Below, piece by piece: positions 1-6,957 of a stretch of DNA of 64,000 bases. The first letter of the stretch is position 1. The number at the start of each line of letters is the position of its first letter. Source of the stretch: Bernardetia sp042180575 (lineage in GTDB: Bacteria > Bacteroidota > Bacteroidia > Cytophagales > Bernardetiaceae); the NCBI RefSeq assembly GCF_042180575.1, contig NZ_CP170094.1:1364001-1428000 (forward strand). The letters are read 5' to 3'. The translations under genes were made by a program, and so were the position numbers. Below the pieces are notes generated by a model. That model was given only the letters and a program-made list of their open reading frames with translations, had not been told where the DNA came from and searched no databases.

Positions 1-122
1 AAAATGTTTTGCCAGAACCAGTAAATATTCCAGATATTGATGAAACAAATCATTATGCTAGAACGCCAATAGATGAGCAGAAATTTGTTTCTAAGGTTTA
101 TACGAAGGGGAGTTTTGAGTAG
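1..122 (+). CDS. 3' end of an unidentified protein
   Basis: The window opens inside a frame read in codons from base 3 to a TAG at 120-122. About 39 residues are visible; they are hydrophilic, include PEPVNIPDIDETNHYA and end KVYTKGSFE. No domain can be named from so short a tail. It converges on the small minus-strand frame at 127-561 with only 4 bases between them. Confidence 0.5.
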   Translation, partial: NVLPEPVNIPDIDETNHYARTPIDEQKFVSKVYTKGSFE

Positions 123-126
123 AAAT

Positions 127-561
127 CTATATTCTTCTCATTAATTCTTTAAACCAAATAAGTTGCTCTAATAAAGCATAAAAAACACTTTTTATAGCAT
201 ATTTGGTAGGCATTTCCCAATATTTTACATCAACGTTTTGAGGTTGATTTGAAGAATGATTTCCAAATGAACTAGCATTTAGATAAATATTTGAGGCTAA
301 TATATCTAATGAAGGTGTTTGATATGTAGTAGTCGTATATCTGTAATTTCTATCTTTACTACCTGATAAAAACTTATTTTTATCAAAAAAAGAGGTTTGA
401 CTTCTAAGAGCTACAATTTTTTGCTTTAAACGAGTATATTTTTTTTTTCGTGCGTTTACCCTAGACTTGCTTTGAGAAGTTTTATTTATCTGATAGGAAA
501 AAAGACTACTTGAATAAAAAACACAAAAACCACGGCTACAAGCCGAATACATATAAATCAC
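127..561 (-). CDS. small hypothetical protein, start uncertain
   Basis: An open frame of 144 residues with a basic middle part (VNARKKKYTRLKQK) and a C-terminal stretch ending LLEQLIWFKELMRRI. I do not recognise a family. The first 15 or so residues are read from a short hairpin repeat that also occurs at 3535-3556, so the true start is probably further in, or the gene is a remnant whose 5' end was replaced. It lies between the tail of an unknown gene and the IS110 element, in an accessory region. It could also be non-coding. Confidence 0.35.
   Translation of the reverse strand: MIYMYSACSRGFCVFYSSSLFSYQINKTSQSKSRVNARKKKYTRLKQKIVALRSQTSFFDKNKFLSGSKDRNYRYTTTTYQTPSLDILASNIYLNASSFGNHSSNQPQNVDVKYWEMPTKYAIKSVFYALLEQLIWFKELMRRI
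531..552 (-). repeat. short hairpin repeat, copy 1 (GTATTCGGCTT..AGCCGTG)
   Basis: On the minus strand this reads GTATTCGGCTTGTAGCCGTG, in which CGGCT and AGCCG can pair. A near copy with CC in place of GT in the loop lies at 3535-3556 on the plus strand. Next to it a second hairpin, CTCGT-taaaa-ACGAG, sits at 561-575. Confidence 0.6.
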
Positions 562-600
562 TCGTTAAAAACGAGCCTTTAGGTTTGTAGTAGATAAAAT

Positions 601-796
601 AGATGTAATTTCTTATCTTGTATTTAAGAATTCATCTAGTAGGAAGAGAACCTATGAAACGAGCCAGACTATAAAAATCTATCTCTCGAAACAGCCTCTT
701 CCTACCTTTATTCAATCTCAAACTCAAATAGTTTTCGGAGTATTTTTATTGACCTAAAAATAAACTCATTAGATAAGGTTTTAAGTCCGATTGAAT
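601..796 (+). ncRNA. candidate IS110 bridge RNA (5' noncoding end of the element)
   Basis: Three consecutive stem-loops fill the noncoding DNA before the IS110 recombinase. SL1: 601-615 pairs with 625-637, with two single-base bulges. SL2: GTAGGAAGAG at 639-648 pairs perfectly with CTCTTCCTAC at 696-705, enclosing an internal loop and an inner CGAG/CTCG stem (660-663 with 685-688). SL3: ATTCAATC at 710-717 pairs with GATTGAAT at 789-796, enclosing a large internal loop and an inner stem (738-741 with 764-767, then 742-748 with 755-761). A 5' stem-loop followed by two hairpins with internal loops is the known layout of IS110 bridge RNAs, whose loops pair with target and donor DNA. The structure is seen by eye in the sequence; the role is inferred from position and family. 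Confidence 0.6.
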
Positions 797-841
797 ATGA
801 TGAATCATTTTTTAAATTAGGTAACCCTAAATTAACTTTTT

Positions 842-1855
842 ATGCAGACTTACCAAAATTTTATAGGCATCGATGTGAGTAAAGAACATTTAGATATTGC
901 TATTCTTCAAGAAGGAAAGTTAGTAGATCACCAGCGTATTGCAAATAATTTAAAGACAATACAGACCTATCTTTTTTCTTTTCAAGACCTTTATGAGCTA
1001 GAGAAAAGTTTGTTTTGTATGGAACATACAGGTATGTATATCAACTGGCTTGTTATCGCTTTGATGAAATTTGATTGTGCCATTTGGGTAGAAAATGCTA
1101 TTCAAATTAAACGTTCTATGGGTGTCAAAAAGCTCAAAAGCGACAAAGTTGATGCTGAAAATATCGCAGCTTATGCCTTTCGTTTTCAAGACAAAGCGAA
1201 CTTATATACTCCTCCTACTCAAGAGCTAGAAACCCTAAAAACCTTGCAGACACTACGAAAAAAGCTAGTTACTCATAGACAGGAGCTAGAAACCTACGTT
1301 AGTGAGCAGAGTCAATTTAGCAAAGCGTCTATTCAGCAGCTTCTAGAGGAAAGCTCTAAAACAACGTTGGAACACTTGAGTCTTCGCATAGAAGAAATAG
1401 AAAAACAAATGCATCAAATTATCAAAGATGACCCTGAGCTTAAAGAACTCTATCGGCTCACCACTTCTGTAGTAGGTGTTGGAAAAGTAACAGCGATTCA
1501 GTTACTAGTAGCTACCGACGGGTTTACCAAATTTGATACTGCCAAACAACTAGCTTCTTATTGTGGTGTTGTGCCTTTTGAAAATTCATCTGGAAAATTT
1601 AAAGGAAGGGCAAGAGTGTCAAAAATGGCGAACAAAACCCTCAAAACAGCTTTGCACATGTGTGCTTTATCTGCTATGAAAGTAGAGGGGGAGATGAGAG
1701 ATTACTACCTAAGAAAAGTAGCAGAAGGGAAAGCTAAAATGAGTGTTATTAATGCCATTAGAAATAAAATTATACACCGTGTTTTTGCTTGTGTAAAAAA
1801 CAAAACGCTATATAATAGAAACGGAATACAATTTAACAATTTTTCTAAAGGATAG
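842..1855 (+). CDS. IS110-family transposase (DEDD recombinase)
   Basis: 337 residues, the usual length for the family. The N-terminal RuvC-like DEDD domain shows IGIDVSKEHLDIAI (D11), CMEHTGMY (E61) and KSDKVDAEN (D101 and D104), which fit the four acidic catalytic positions. A coiled linker follows. The C-terminal Transposase_20 domain carries LASYCGVVPFENSSGKFKG and VSKMANKTLKTALHMCA, which include the conserved serine region of these recombinases. The ATG at 842 is preceded by an AT-rich stretch and the hairpin region at 601-796. No frameshift or internal stop is seen, so the element may be active. Confidence 0.93.
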   Translation: MQTYQNFIGIDVSKEHLDIAILQEGKLVDHQRIANNLKTIQTYLFSFQDLYELEKSLFCMEHTGMYINWLVIALMKFDCAIWVENAIQIKRSMGVKKLKSDKVDAENIAAYAFRFQDKANLYTPPTQELETLKTLQTLRKKLVTHRQELETYVSEQSQFSKASIQQLLEESSKTTLEHLSLRIEEIEKQMHQIIKDDPELKELYRLTTSVVGVGKVTAIQLLVATDGFTKFDTAKQLASYCGVVPFENSSGKFKGRARVSKMANKTLKTALHMCALSAMKVEGEMRDYYLRKVAEGKAKMSVINAIRNKIIHRVFACVKNKTLYNRNGIQFNNFSKG

Positions 1856-1894
1856 ACTTGGTTTTACCATAGAATTCGGGGTAACTACGATTTT

Positions 1895-2482
1895 CTATTT
1901 ATAGAATAATAAGTTATTTGGTTCATTCTCTATCATAAGAGTATTATTATCTACAATGTTTATGTATAGTTCGTAAGTGTTTGTAGTGTCCACAGCATAT
2001 ATTTGTTTTTTATCAATAAGAGTGTAATTGCCTGTATACATAGAATGCTCACTTACACCTTCCTCTACTATATCAACTTCAATAGTAATTTTCTCTCTTG
2101 AAATAAAGTGAAGAGTCATCTTCGTACTACTATCTACTTCACATTTCCACTTACCTTGTAAAACTTCAAAATAACTTTTTTCATTTTCGAAAGATAGGTT
2201 TTGCTGACTTTGTTTTTTTAAGAAAAAAGCCAAACCAAAATATCCAATTGAAAATACCAAACAAACTACAATTACATTTTTCCAACTTATTACTTTAATT
2301 TTCTCGTAAAAAAAAGAAAACATAATAATTACTCCTGTTACTACAGTGGCAGAAGCAGCACTAAATATGATACTCTTTATTCCAGACCCAAAAGGGATTC
2401 CAAGGAATATCATAGGAAAAATTATAGAAAGAATTGCAAAGAACGTAATTAAGAATAAAAATGGCTTACTATTATTTTCCAT
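1895..2482 (-). CDS. membrane protein with C-terminal lipocalin-like domain, unidentified
   Basis: 195 residues. Three hydrophobic segments occupy roughly residues 7-30, 35-57 and 68-90. The remaining part is polar and begins LQGKWKCEVDSSTKMTLHF, which resembles the small beta-rich domains of lipocalin-like Bacteroidota proteins that start with a GxW motif. It lies 149 bases downstream of the glycine-rich protein at 2632-3525 on the same strand, so the two may be one unit. The function is unknown; a membrane immunity protein for its neighbour is one possibility, supported only by gene order. Confidence 0.65.
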   Translation of the reverse strand: MENNSKPFLFLITFFAILSIIFPMIFLGIPFGSGIKSIIFSAASATVVTGVIIMFSFFYEKIKVISWKNVIVVCLVFSIGYFGLAFFLKKQSQQNLSFENEKSYFEVLQGKWKCEVDSSTKMTLHFISREKITIEVDIVEEGVSEHSMYTGNYTLIDKKQIYAVDTTNTYELYINIVDNNTLMIENEPNNLLFYK

Positions 2483-2631
2483 ATCAACTGAATTATTTTA
2501 TTGTTAGTATTCTAGCAGCAAACTTAAGGTTCTAACTTTGTTTGCCACTAGAAATAGTTAGTAGTCTAATATTATGCTCAAATATAATTAGAACTTACCT
2601 ACTTTTAAAGTGATTTATCGTATTAATAAGA

Positions 2632-3525
2632 TTAATTTCCTTCAGGTGTTGTATTACCATCATCACCCTCTATGTATTGTTTCAACTCTTCCTTTATGAT
2701 AGTACCACCATTTACTTGTATCATTGCAGTTTTCACTTCGAATACACCATCTACTATAGTGATGAGATGTCTTATTTCACTAACATCTTCTAGTGTTCTG
2801 AACGCCTCCTTTCTTATTCTTCTTTCATTGTTAACCATTTTTGTTGCCATTGTTCTAGTCATCTCTTTCAATTCTTTTGCAGTATATTTGTATCCATTCT
2901 TTATTGCGTCAGCTTGTATAAGATCTTCTAGATCCTTTCCTATTAGCTTTACTATTTTAGAACTTGCACCTATTATACCTAGGGGGCTATCAACAGTTGT
3001 CGTGTTTGCTATTATTTTCTTTGATTGCTTCTCTGTTGCCTCTAAAACTTCCCCAACTTCGTCTATGTTTTTTGCATCGATTTCTGTTTTTCCTTTTCTT
3101 CTTAAAATTTTATTAAGCCAGTTTTTCTTAGGAATTTTAACTAGTCCTCCTGTCATTACAGTAATGATACCGTCAGGCAAAGAATAGACTAAGTCAGCTT
3201 CAAACCCTCTTTTATCAAATCCGTCTTGTAATCCAAAGACATTCGCTAGCCCTTGAGTAACCAAAGAACCTACAATAGTACTTCCTATTACTATCCCTAT
3301 ACTTCCCATCGCAAGTCCTGCACCTGATGCTCCTGCTAACGTTGTTGCTCCTGCACCTCCTACTCCTGCTAATGTTGTTCCAGCTACTGTACTCATCATT
3401 GATGCACCTGCAACTGCACCTATACCAGTACTTATAAGAGCTGAAGCAACAGCAACTCCTGCTCCGATTGTAGCAGCTTCCCCCAGCCGTCGCTCGCAAG
3501 ATTGCTCTCGCTTGCGTCTTCGCAA
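2632..3525 (-). CDS. glycine-zipper hydrophobic protein, unidentified; start lies in a repeat
   Basis: 297 residues if begun at a TTG at 3525. Residues about 17-95 are very rich in Gly, Ala, Ser and Thr with long hydrophobic runs (GAGVAVASALISTGIGAVAG and similar), as in membrane-inserting glycine-zipper regions of toxins and RHS-type proteins. The rest is soluble, charged and helical (KTEIDAKNIDEVGEVLEATEKQ, KELKEMTRTMATKMVNNERR). The N-terminus MRRRKREQSCERRLGE is translated from a G+C-rich hairpin repeat, unlike the rest of the gene, so the real start is uncertain and the gene may be the 3' part of a longer one. The stop is firm. No family is recognised. Confidence 0.55.
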   Translation of the reverse strand: MRRRKREQSCERRLGEAATIGAGVAVASALISTGIGAVAGASMMSTVAGTTLAGVGGAGATTLAGASGAGLAMGSIGIVIGSTIVGSLVTQGLANVFGLQDGFDKRGFEADLVYSLPDGIITVMTGGLVKIPKKNWLNKILRRKGKTEIDAKNIDEVGEVLEATEKQSKKIIANTTTVDSPLGIIGASSKIVKLIGKDLEDLIQADAIKNGYKYTAKELKEMTRTMATKMVNNERRIRKEAFRTLEDVSEIRHLITIVDGVFEVKTAMIQVNGGTIIKEELKQYIEGDDGNTTPEGN

Positions 3526-3534
3526 GTGAGGACT

Positions 3535-3556
3535 ATGTATTCGGCTTCCAGCCGTG
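3535..3556 (+). repeat. short hairpin repeat, copy 2
   Basis: Reads GTATTCGGCTTCCAGCCGTG from 3537; pairs as CGGCT/AGCCG and matches the copy at 531-552 except for the two loop bases. It sits directly upstream of the G+C-rich start of the glycine-zipper gene. Confidence 0.6.
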
Positions 3557-3647
3557 TATTTGTATTCTGTATTTCTGTTCTACAACGATTACAAATCTAA
3601 TAAATTAGAAACAAAAAACAGTAAAAAACATAAATGTATGTACAAAC

Positions 3648-3725
3648 CCTATCAGTTAGGAAATCTTCAGATTTACGTTGTCAAGTATTCCAAATACAAA
3701 ATACCTTTGCCAAACTGATAAATTG
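3648..3725 (+). repeat. dispersed repeat with AAATCTTCAGATTTACGTTG core, shorter copy
   Basis: Shares with the reverse complement of 41888-41990 the segments CCCTAT-AGTT, AAATCTTCAGATTTACGTTG followed by TCAA, AAATACAAAATA and ACTGATAAAT, in the same order. This copy lacks the second CGTAAATCTGAAG arm present in the other. Confidence 0.7.
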
Positions 3726-3951
3726 TAGTCAAAGACAACGCTTAACAAATTTATTTTATGTATCATTTTTTTATTTTCTAAAAATAGCATTTTTATTCAA
3801 TGAATCAAATTACAATTATATTTTTATTTAAAATTTAAAATTCATAAAACAACAAAAAAACCTAAACTTAAAAAGAAAGAAATCTTTATAAAATTTAGAG
3901 TTTGGTGTTTTTCTACTTTTCGAACAGACTAGGAAGTCTGTTATACATTTT

Positions 3952-6123
3952 TTACTTCACAAAAACCTGTGTCGTATCTTTCAGATTTTCAAGTACAATA
4001 TCAGTTCTACGAATTGTTCCGTCGGATTCTTTGTAGTTTTTTCTATAAAAACGATACTTTTCTACTCTATGACGAGCATTTTCGGGAGGCATAAAATCAA
4101 TCGTTTTTTCTTCTAGGTTTATCTTTCCTTTCCACGTCGTAAAACGGTCTTGAGGAATGGAATACGTAAAAATATATTCTCCATTTTCTTCTCTGACAGC
4201 CAAAATTTCTATTCTACTATTTTTGATTCTGTTGAGTTCGGTATGAAAAACAGTACCTGCATATTTTCCGATAAGTTGCTCTGGATTTTCTATTTTATCA
4301 CTACTAAATTCTTTTTTTACTTCAGTAGAATTGCTGGTAGAAAACGAAAAAGGAGAGTTTGGAATTTGAAGAGCTAAAATAATTCCGACTGCCAAAACAG
4401 CAAATACAATTCCTGCAATCAGAAAAACACCTACTCCTTTAGGTTTGCTGACCTTTATTTTGCGTTTATCCAACAAAATTTCTATATCAGATTTCGAATA
4501 ATGAAGTTTGTCGCCGACTTCCAAAATCTCTTGAAAGTGTTCTTGTGAAAGCACTTTTCCTTTCATTCTATCTTGAAGTTCTAAATCTAAAATTTCTTCT
4601 CGTGTTTGTAATTTTAAATTTCTTTGACGGAAAAAAATATTGAGTTCTTTCTCTGAAAAACCATTTTGTTCGGCTACTGCCAAAAGTTGAGGGTAATATT
4701 CACTTGGAAAAAAACGTCCTACTTTTCGTCTTTCTACATTGGTTTCTAAGAGTTCACGCAACGGCAAAACACGTATTCCTGCTGCCTGCAAACGCTGTTC
4801 GAATTCATTTTCACTAATATCTAATTCTCGTGCTTTTATACGCAAACTTTTCATTTGTTCGGTAGAAAGCAACTCATCTTTGGCTAGTTCTTGTGCTTGA
4901 TTCAATAAAATTTCTAAAGCAGGCAAAACCTCCAAACCGTTTTGTTTGACTATTTTATCTACCGTTTCTTGATTCCAGTTTTGCGAACTTACATGAGCAT
5001 TCCATATTTTTTTAGGTAAAAAATATTGATACACCAAAAACTGTGGAATGGCTTCTTTTATGAGTGTTTCTTCTACCAAAACAGGCTCATCCCTCTCTTG
5101 ATTGTCCAAATGATTTTTCATTCCTCTCAAAATATAACGAGTAGCCTCTTCGTCGGTAAGCGTATGAATGGTATAATGTCTATGAACTAATAATGCCTTT
5201 AATTCGGATTGTAAAAGTAAATTACCTATCAAATAAATTTCTGAATCTGTTTTGGTATGTTCAACGACTTTTTCGGCAAGCTCTCGGTCTTGAATACGTA
5301 ATAACTGAACTTCTTGTGCCGTTATGGTTGCTGTCGCACTTGTTCCACTTGACAAACGAACTGTAATAAAGCTCTGTTTTTCTTCTCTAATTTGATTGAG
5401 CCATTCTTCTGCTCTGTGAGAATGCAAAGCGACTTCTTCATCCAAATCTACACCTGTCGGAACTTGTCTCATGGCTCGCTGCAAAACAAATTTTACTAGC
5501 TCTCTTTCAAAATCCCAATCTGAAACATCTTGTAGTTTTTTAGTGGAAAAACTTGTTGCACTTTCTTCTCCAATAAGCGTAAGCATAATCCGTTCTCCAA
5601 AACTTTCTATAAAAGTAAGAGACGATTTTGAAGCTTGTAAAGCAAGATTTTTGCCTTCTACCAAAGAACCAATATAAGACTGGTAAGGTAGAATATGAAA
5701 ACCTTTTTTTGTAAAATAAGAATTAAATTTTTCAATTAGTGTTGCTGAAAAAGCAGGAGAAAAAACACATAATAAAGGAATAACACCTTGATAACTGGGC
5801 GACAAACGTTCAAATTCTATTTTTATATTTTCTATGATGCTATCAAATAATTTTTCGTAGGGATGAGAAGCACCTAGCCAATCAAAGGTTTTGTTGTTTT
5901 CCATTCCATAAGAAGGATGACGAAGTGCATTGACAGAAGCATCCAAACTCTCATACTGTTTTTTCGAAATAGGCTTTATTTGAGTATCTATTTCAAAGAA
6001 AAGTTCTACACATTCTTTTCCTTGATAAGGGATAGAAAGTAAGTTTTGAGAATTATAAAAAGCTGCACTACAATATTCTTCAGTAATCAAAAGACAGATT
6101 GTAGAGGTAGAATGCGTATTCAT
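3952..6123 (-). CDS. large membrane-anchored protein, possible actin/Hsp70-like ATPase fold
   Basis: 723 residues. The N-terminal 200 residues have the rhythm of an Hsp70/actin-type ATPase: short beta strands, FSPAFSATLIEKFNSYFTKKGFHILPY, then an SSLTFIESFGERIMLTLIG segment. Residues roughly 390-560 are helical and charged with recurring EEILDLELQ and IRVLPLREL stretches. One membrane segment follows (VFLIAGIVFAVLAVGIILAL, about 565-586), then a C-terminal domain of about 135 residues rich in beta strands, probably on the other face of the membrane. It is followed by an AACAGACT hairpin and repeats. The ATPase call is a fold guess, since the nucleotide-binding motifs are not clear; the function is unknown. 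Confidence 0.75.
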   Translation of the reverse strand: MNTHSTSTICLLITEEYCSAAFYNSQNLLSIPYQGKECVELFFEIDTQIKPISKKQYESLDASVNALRHPSYGMENNKTFDWLGASHPYEKLFDSIIENIKIEFERLSPSYQGVIPLLCVFSPAFSATLIEKFNSYFTKKGFHILPYQSYIGSLVEGKNLALQASKSSLTFIESFGERIMLTLIGEESATSFSTKKLQDVSDWDFERELVKFVLQRAMRQVPTGVDLDEEVALHSHRAEEWLNQIREEKQSFITVRLSSGTSATATITAQEVQLLRIQDRELAEKVVEHTKTDSEIYLIGNLLLQSELKALLVHRHYTIHTLTDEEATRYILRGMKNHLDNQERDEPVLVEETLIKEAIPQFLVYQYFLPKKIWNAHVSSQNWNQETVDKIVKQNGLEVLPALEILLNQAQELAKDELLSTEQMKSLRIKARELDISENEFEQRLQAAGIRVLPLRELLETNVERRKVGRFFPSEYYPQLLAVAEQNGFSEKELNIFFRQRNLKLQTREEILDLELQDRMKGKVLSQEHFQEILEVGDKLHYSKSDIEILLDKRKIKVSKPKGVGVFLIAGIVFAVLAVGIILALQIPNSPFSFSTSNSTEVKKEFSSDKIENPEQLIGKYAGTVFHTELNRIKNSRIEILAVREENGEYIFTYSIPQDRFTTWKGKINLEEKTIDFMPPENARHRVEKYRFYRKNYKESDGTIRRTDIVLENLKDTTQVFVK

Positions 6124-6236
6124 GAAATAGTTACAGAGAAGATTACAGAAAAAAGGAACAAAAAATAAAATTAATCAAATATACGAAAAAAAGGAGTTCT
6201 GAGGCATTTTAATAAAACAGATAACAAAAATATATC

Positions 6237-6256
6237 AACAGAGTTTTAACTCTGTT
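6237..6256. repeat. perfect hairpin AACAGAGTT-tt-AACTCTGTT
   Basis: A 9-base perfect stem with a 2-base loop, between divergent genes. The identical stem with loop CAA occurs at 23898-23918. Confidence 0.75.
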
Positions 6257-6300
6257 TAATAACCATTTACAAATTCTTATCAATCAAAAACAAATATATC

Positions 6301-6810
6301 ATGTCTTCTCTTCCTTCTCAAACTTCCCTTTCTACTTTACATGCTCCACAAAAAACAGTCTTAATTTGGGATGCAGAGTGTGGTTTTTGTAAATATTGGA
6401 TAACCAAATGGCAAATGATTGTCGATGAAAAAAATATTGATTTGCATCCTTATCAAGAAGCAGCGAATGATTTTCCCGATTTAGATACAAAATTATTTCA
6501 AAAAGCTGTTCGTTTGATTACACCAGACGGAACAGTTTATTCAGGTGCTTCGGCTGCTTTTAAAAGTTTGGAATTAGGAGGCGCAACTGATTTGCCGATG
6601 AGTTGGTATGAACTAAATCCAAATTTTGCAGAACTTACCGAATGGCTTTATCAAAAAGTAGCTAACAACCGTCCTTTTTTATATGACGTTTCACATTTCT
6701 TTTTGGGAGAAAATCCTAAAAAAATACGTCCTTCTCTTTGGGTTTGGGCTGGTGTAGGTGCGCTTATTGGAGGAAGTTTAGTTTTGAGATTAGGAAAAAA
6801 GAGAGAATAG
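6301..6810 (+). CDS. DCC-family (DUF393) thiol-disulfide oxidoreductase-like protein
   Basis: 169 residues. VLIWDAECGFCKYWITKW near residue 20 is the DxxCxxC signature of the DUF393/DCC family, proposed to be thioredoxin-like redox proteins. Downstream LITPDGTVYSGASAAFKSLE matches the family's second conserved block. The C-terminus has one hydrophobic stretch (LWVWAGVGALIGGSLVLRLG) that could anchor it in the membrane. It is divergent from the large gene at 3952-6123, and its substrate is unknown. A dispersed 113-bp repeat follows it directly. Confidence 0.85.
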   Translation: MSSLPSQTSLSTLHAPQKTVLIWDAECGFCKYWITKWQMIVDEKNIDLHPYQEAANDFPDLDTKLFQKAVRLITPDGTVYSGASAAFKSLELGGATDLPMSWYELNPNFAELTEWLYQKVANNRPFLYDVSHFFLGENPKKIRPSLWVWAGVGALIGGSLVLRLGKKRE

Positions 6811-6820
6811 GTGTTTGTTC

Positions 6821-6933
6821 ATAAAAACTTTGTCAGTAGTTTTTTGGTAATCCAAAATAACTCTGACAATAGTTTGGTGCGAAGTACTTATTTTTCAAAC
6901 TATTGACAGCCTTGTGAAAGGACTGTCAAAGTT
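6821..6933 (+). repeat. 113-bp intergenic repeat, copy 1
   Basis: Nearly identical, apart from about 20 central bases, to 58436-58547 in the same orientation. The ends are AACTTTG and CAAAGTT, and inside CTGACAATAGTTTG pairs with CAAACTATTGACAG with one mismatch, so the whole unit can fold. It follows a gene stop directly at both sites. Confidence 0.85.
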
Positions 6934-6957
6934 GAAAAATGCTATAATTCCCAATTC

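Larger units (their letters stand above)
601..1855 (+). mobile_element. IS110-family insertion sequence (outer ends not resolved)
   Basis: The element comprises the structured 5' noncoding region and the recombinase gene. IS110 elements usually lack terminal inverted repeats and long target duplications, and I found neither here, so the limits given are the minimum supported: the first hairpin and the stop codon. The true right end probably lies in the 39 bases between the stop and the next gene at 1895. Confidence 0.7.
3526..3951. other. gene-free stretch with repeats
   Basis: No convincing gene. It holds the hairpin repeat at 3535-3556, a copy of an element also found at 41888-41990, and an AACAGACT-agga-AGTCTGTT hairpin at 3923-3942 just downstream of the next minus-strand gene. 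A 65-codon plus-strand frame here is made of the repeat and low-complexity DNA and was not accepted. Confidence 0.6.

Noticed and set aside
560..1900. Terminal inverted repeats or target duplication for the IS110 element
   Set aside because: None found at either side; IS110 elements usually lack them, so the ends were left open.
2672..3187. 171-codon plus-strand frame opposite the glycine-zipper gene
   Set aside because: Hydrophobic translation with no family features; it mirrors the Gly/Ala-rich composition of the real gene on the other strand.
3634..3831. 65-codon plus-strand frame
   Set aside because: It consists of the dispersed repeat and AT-rich filler, with no family features.
6811..6957. 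Possible tRNA or small RNA gene in the 113-bp repeat
   Set aside because: It folds, but not as a cloverleaf, and there is no TTC-loop motif; it was kept as a repeat.
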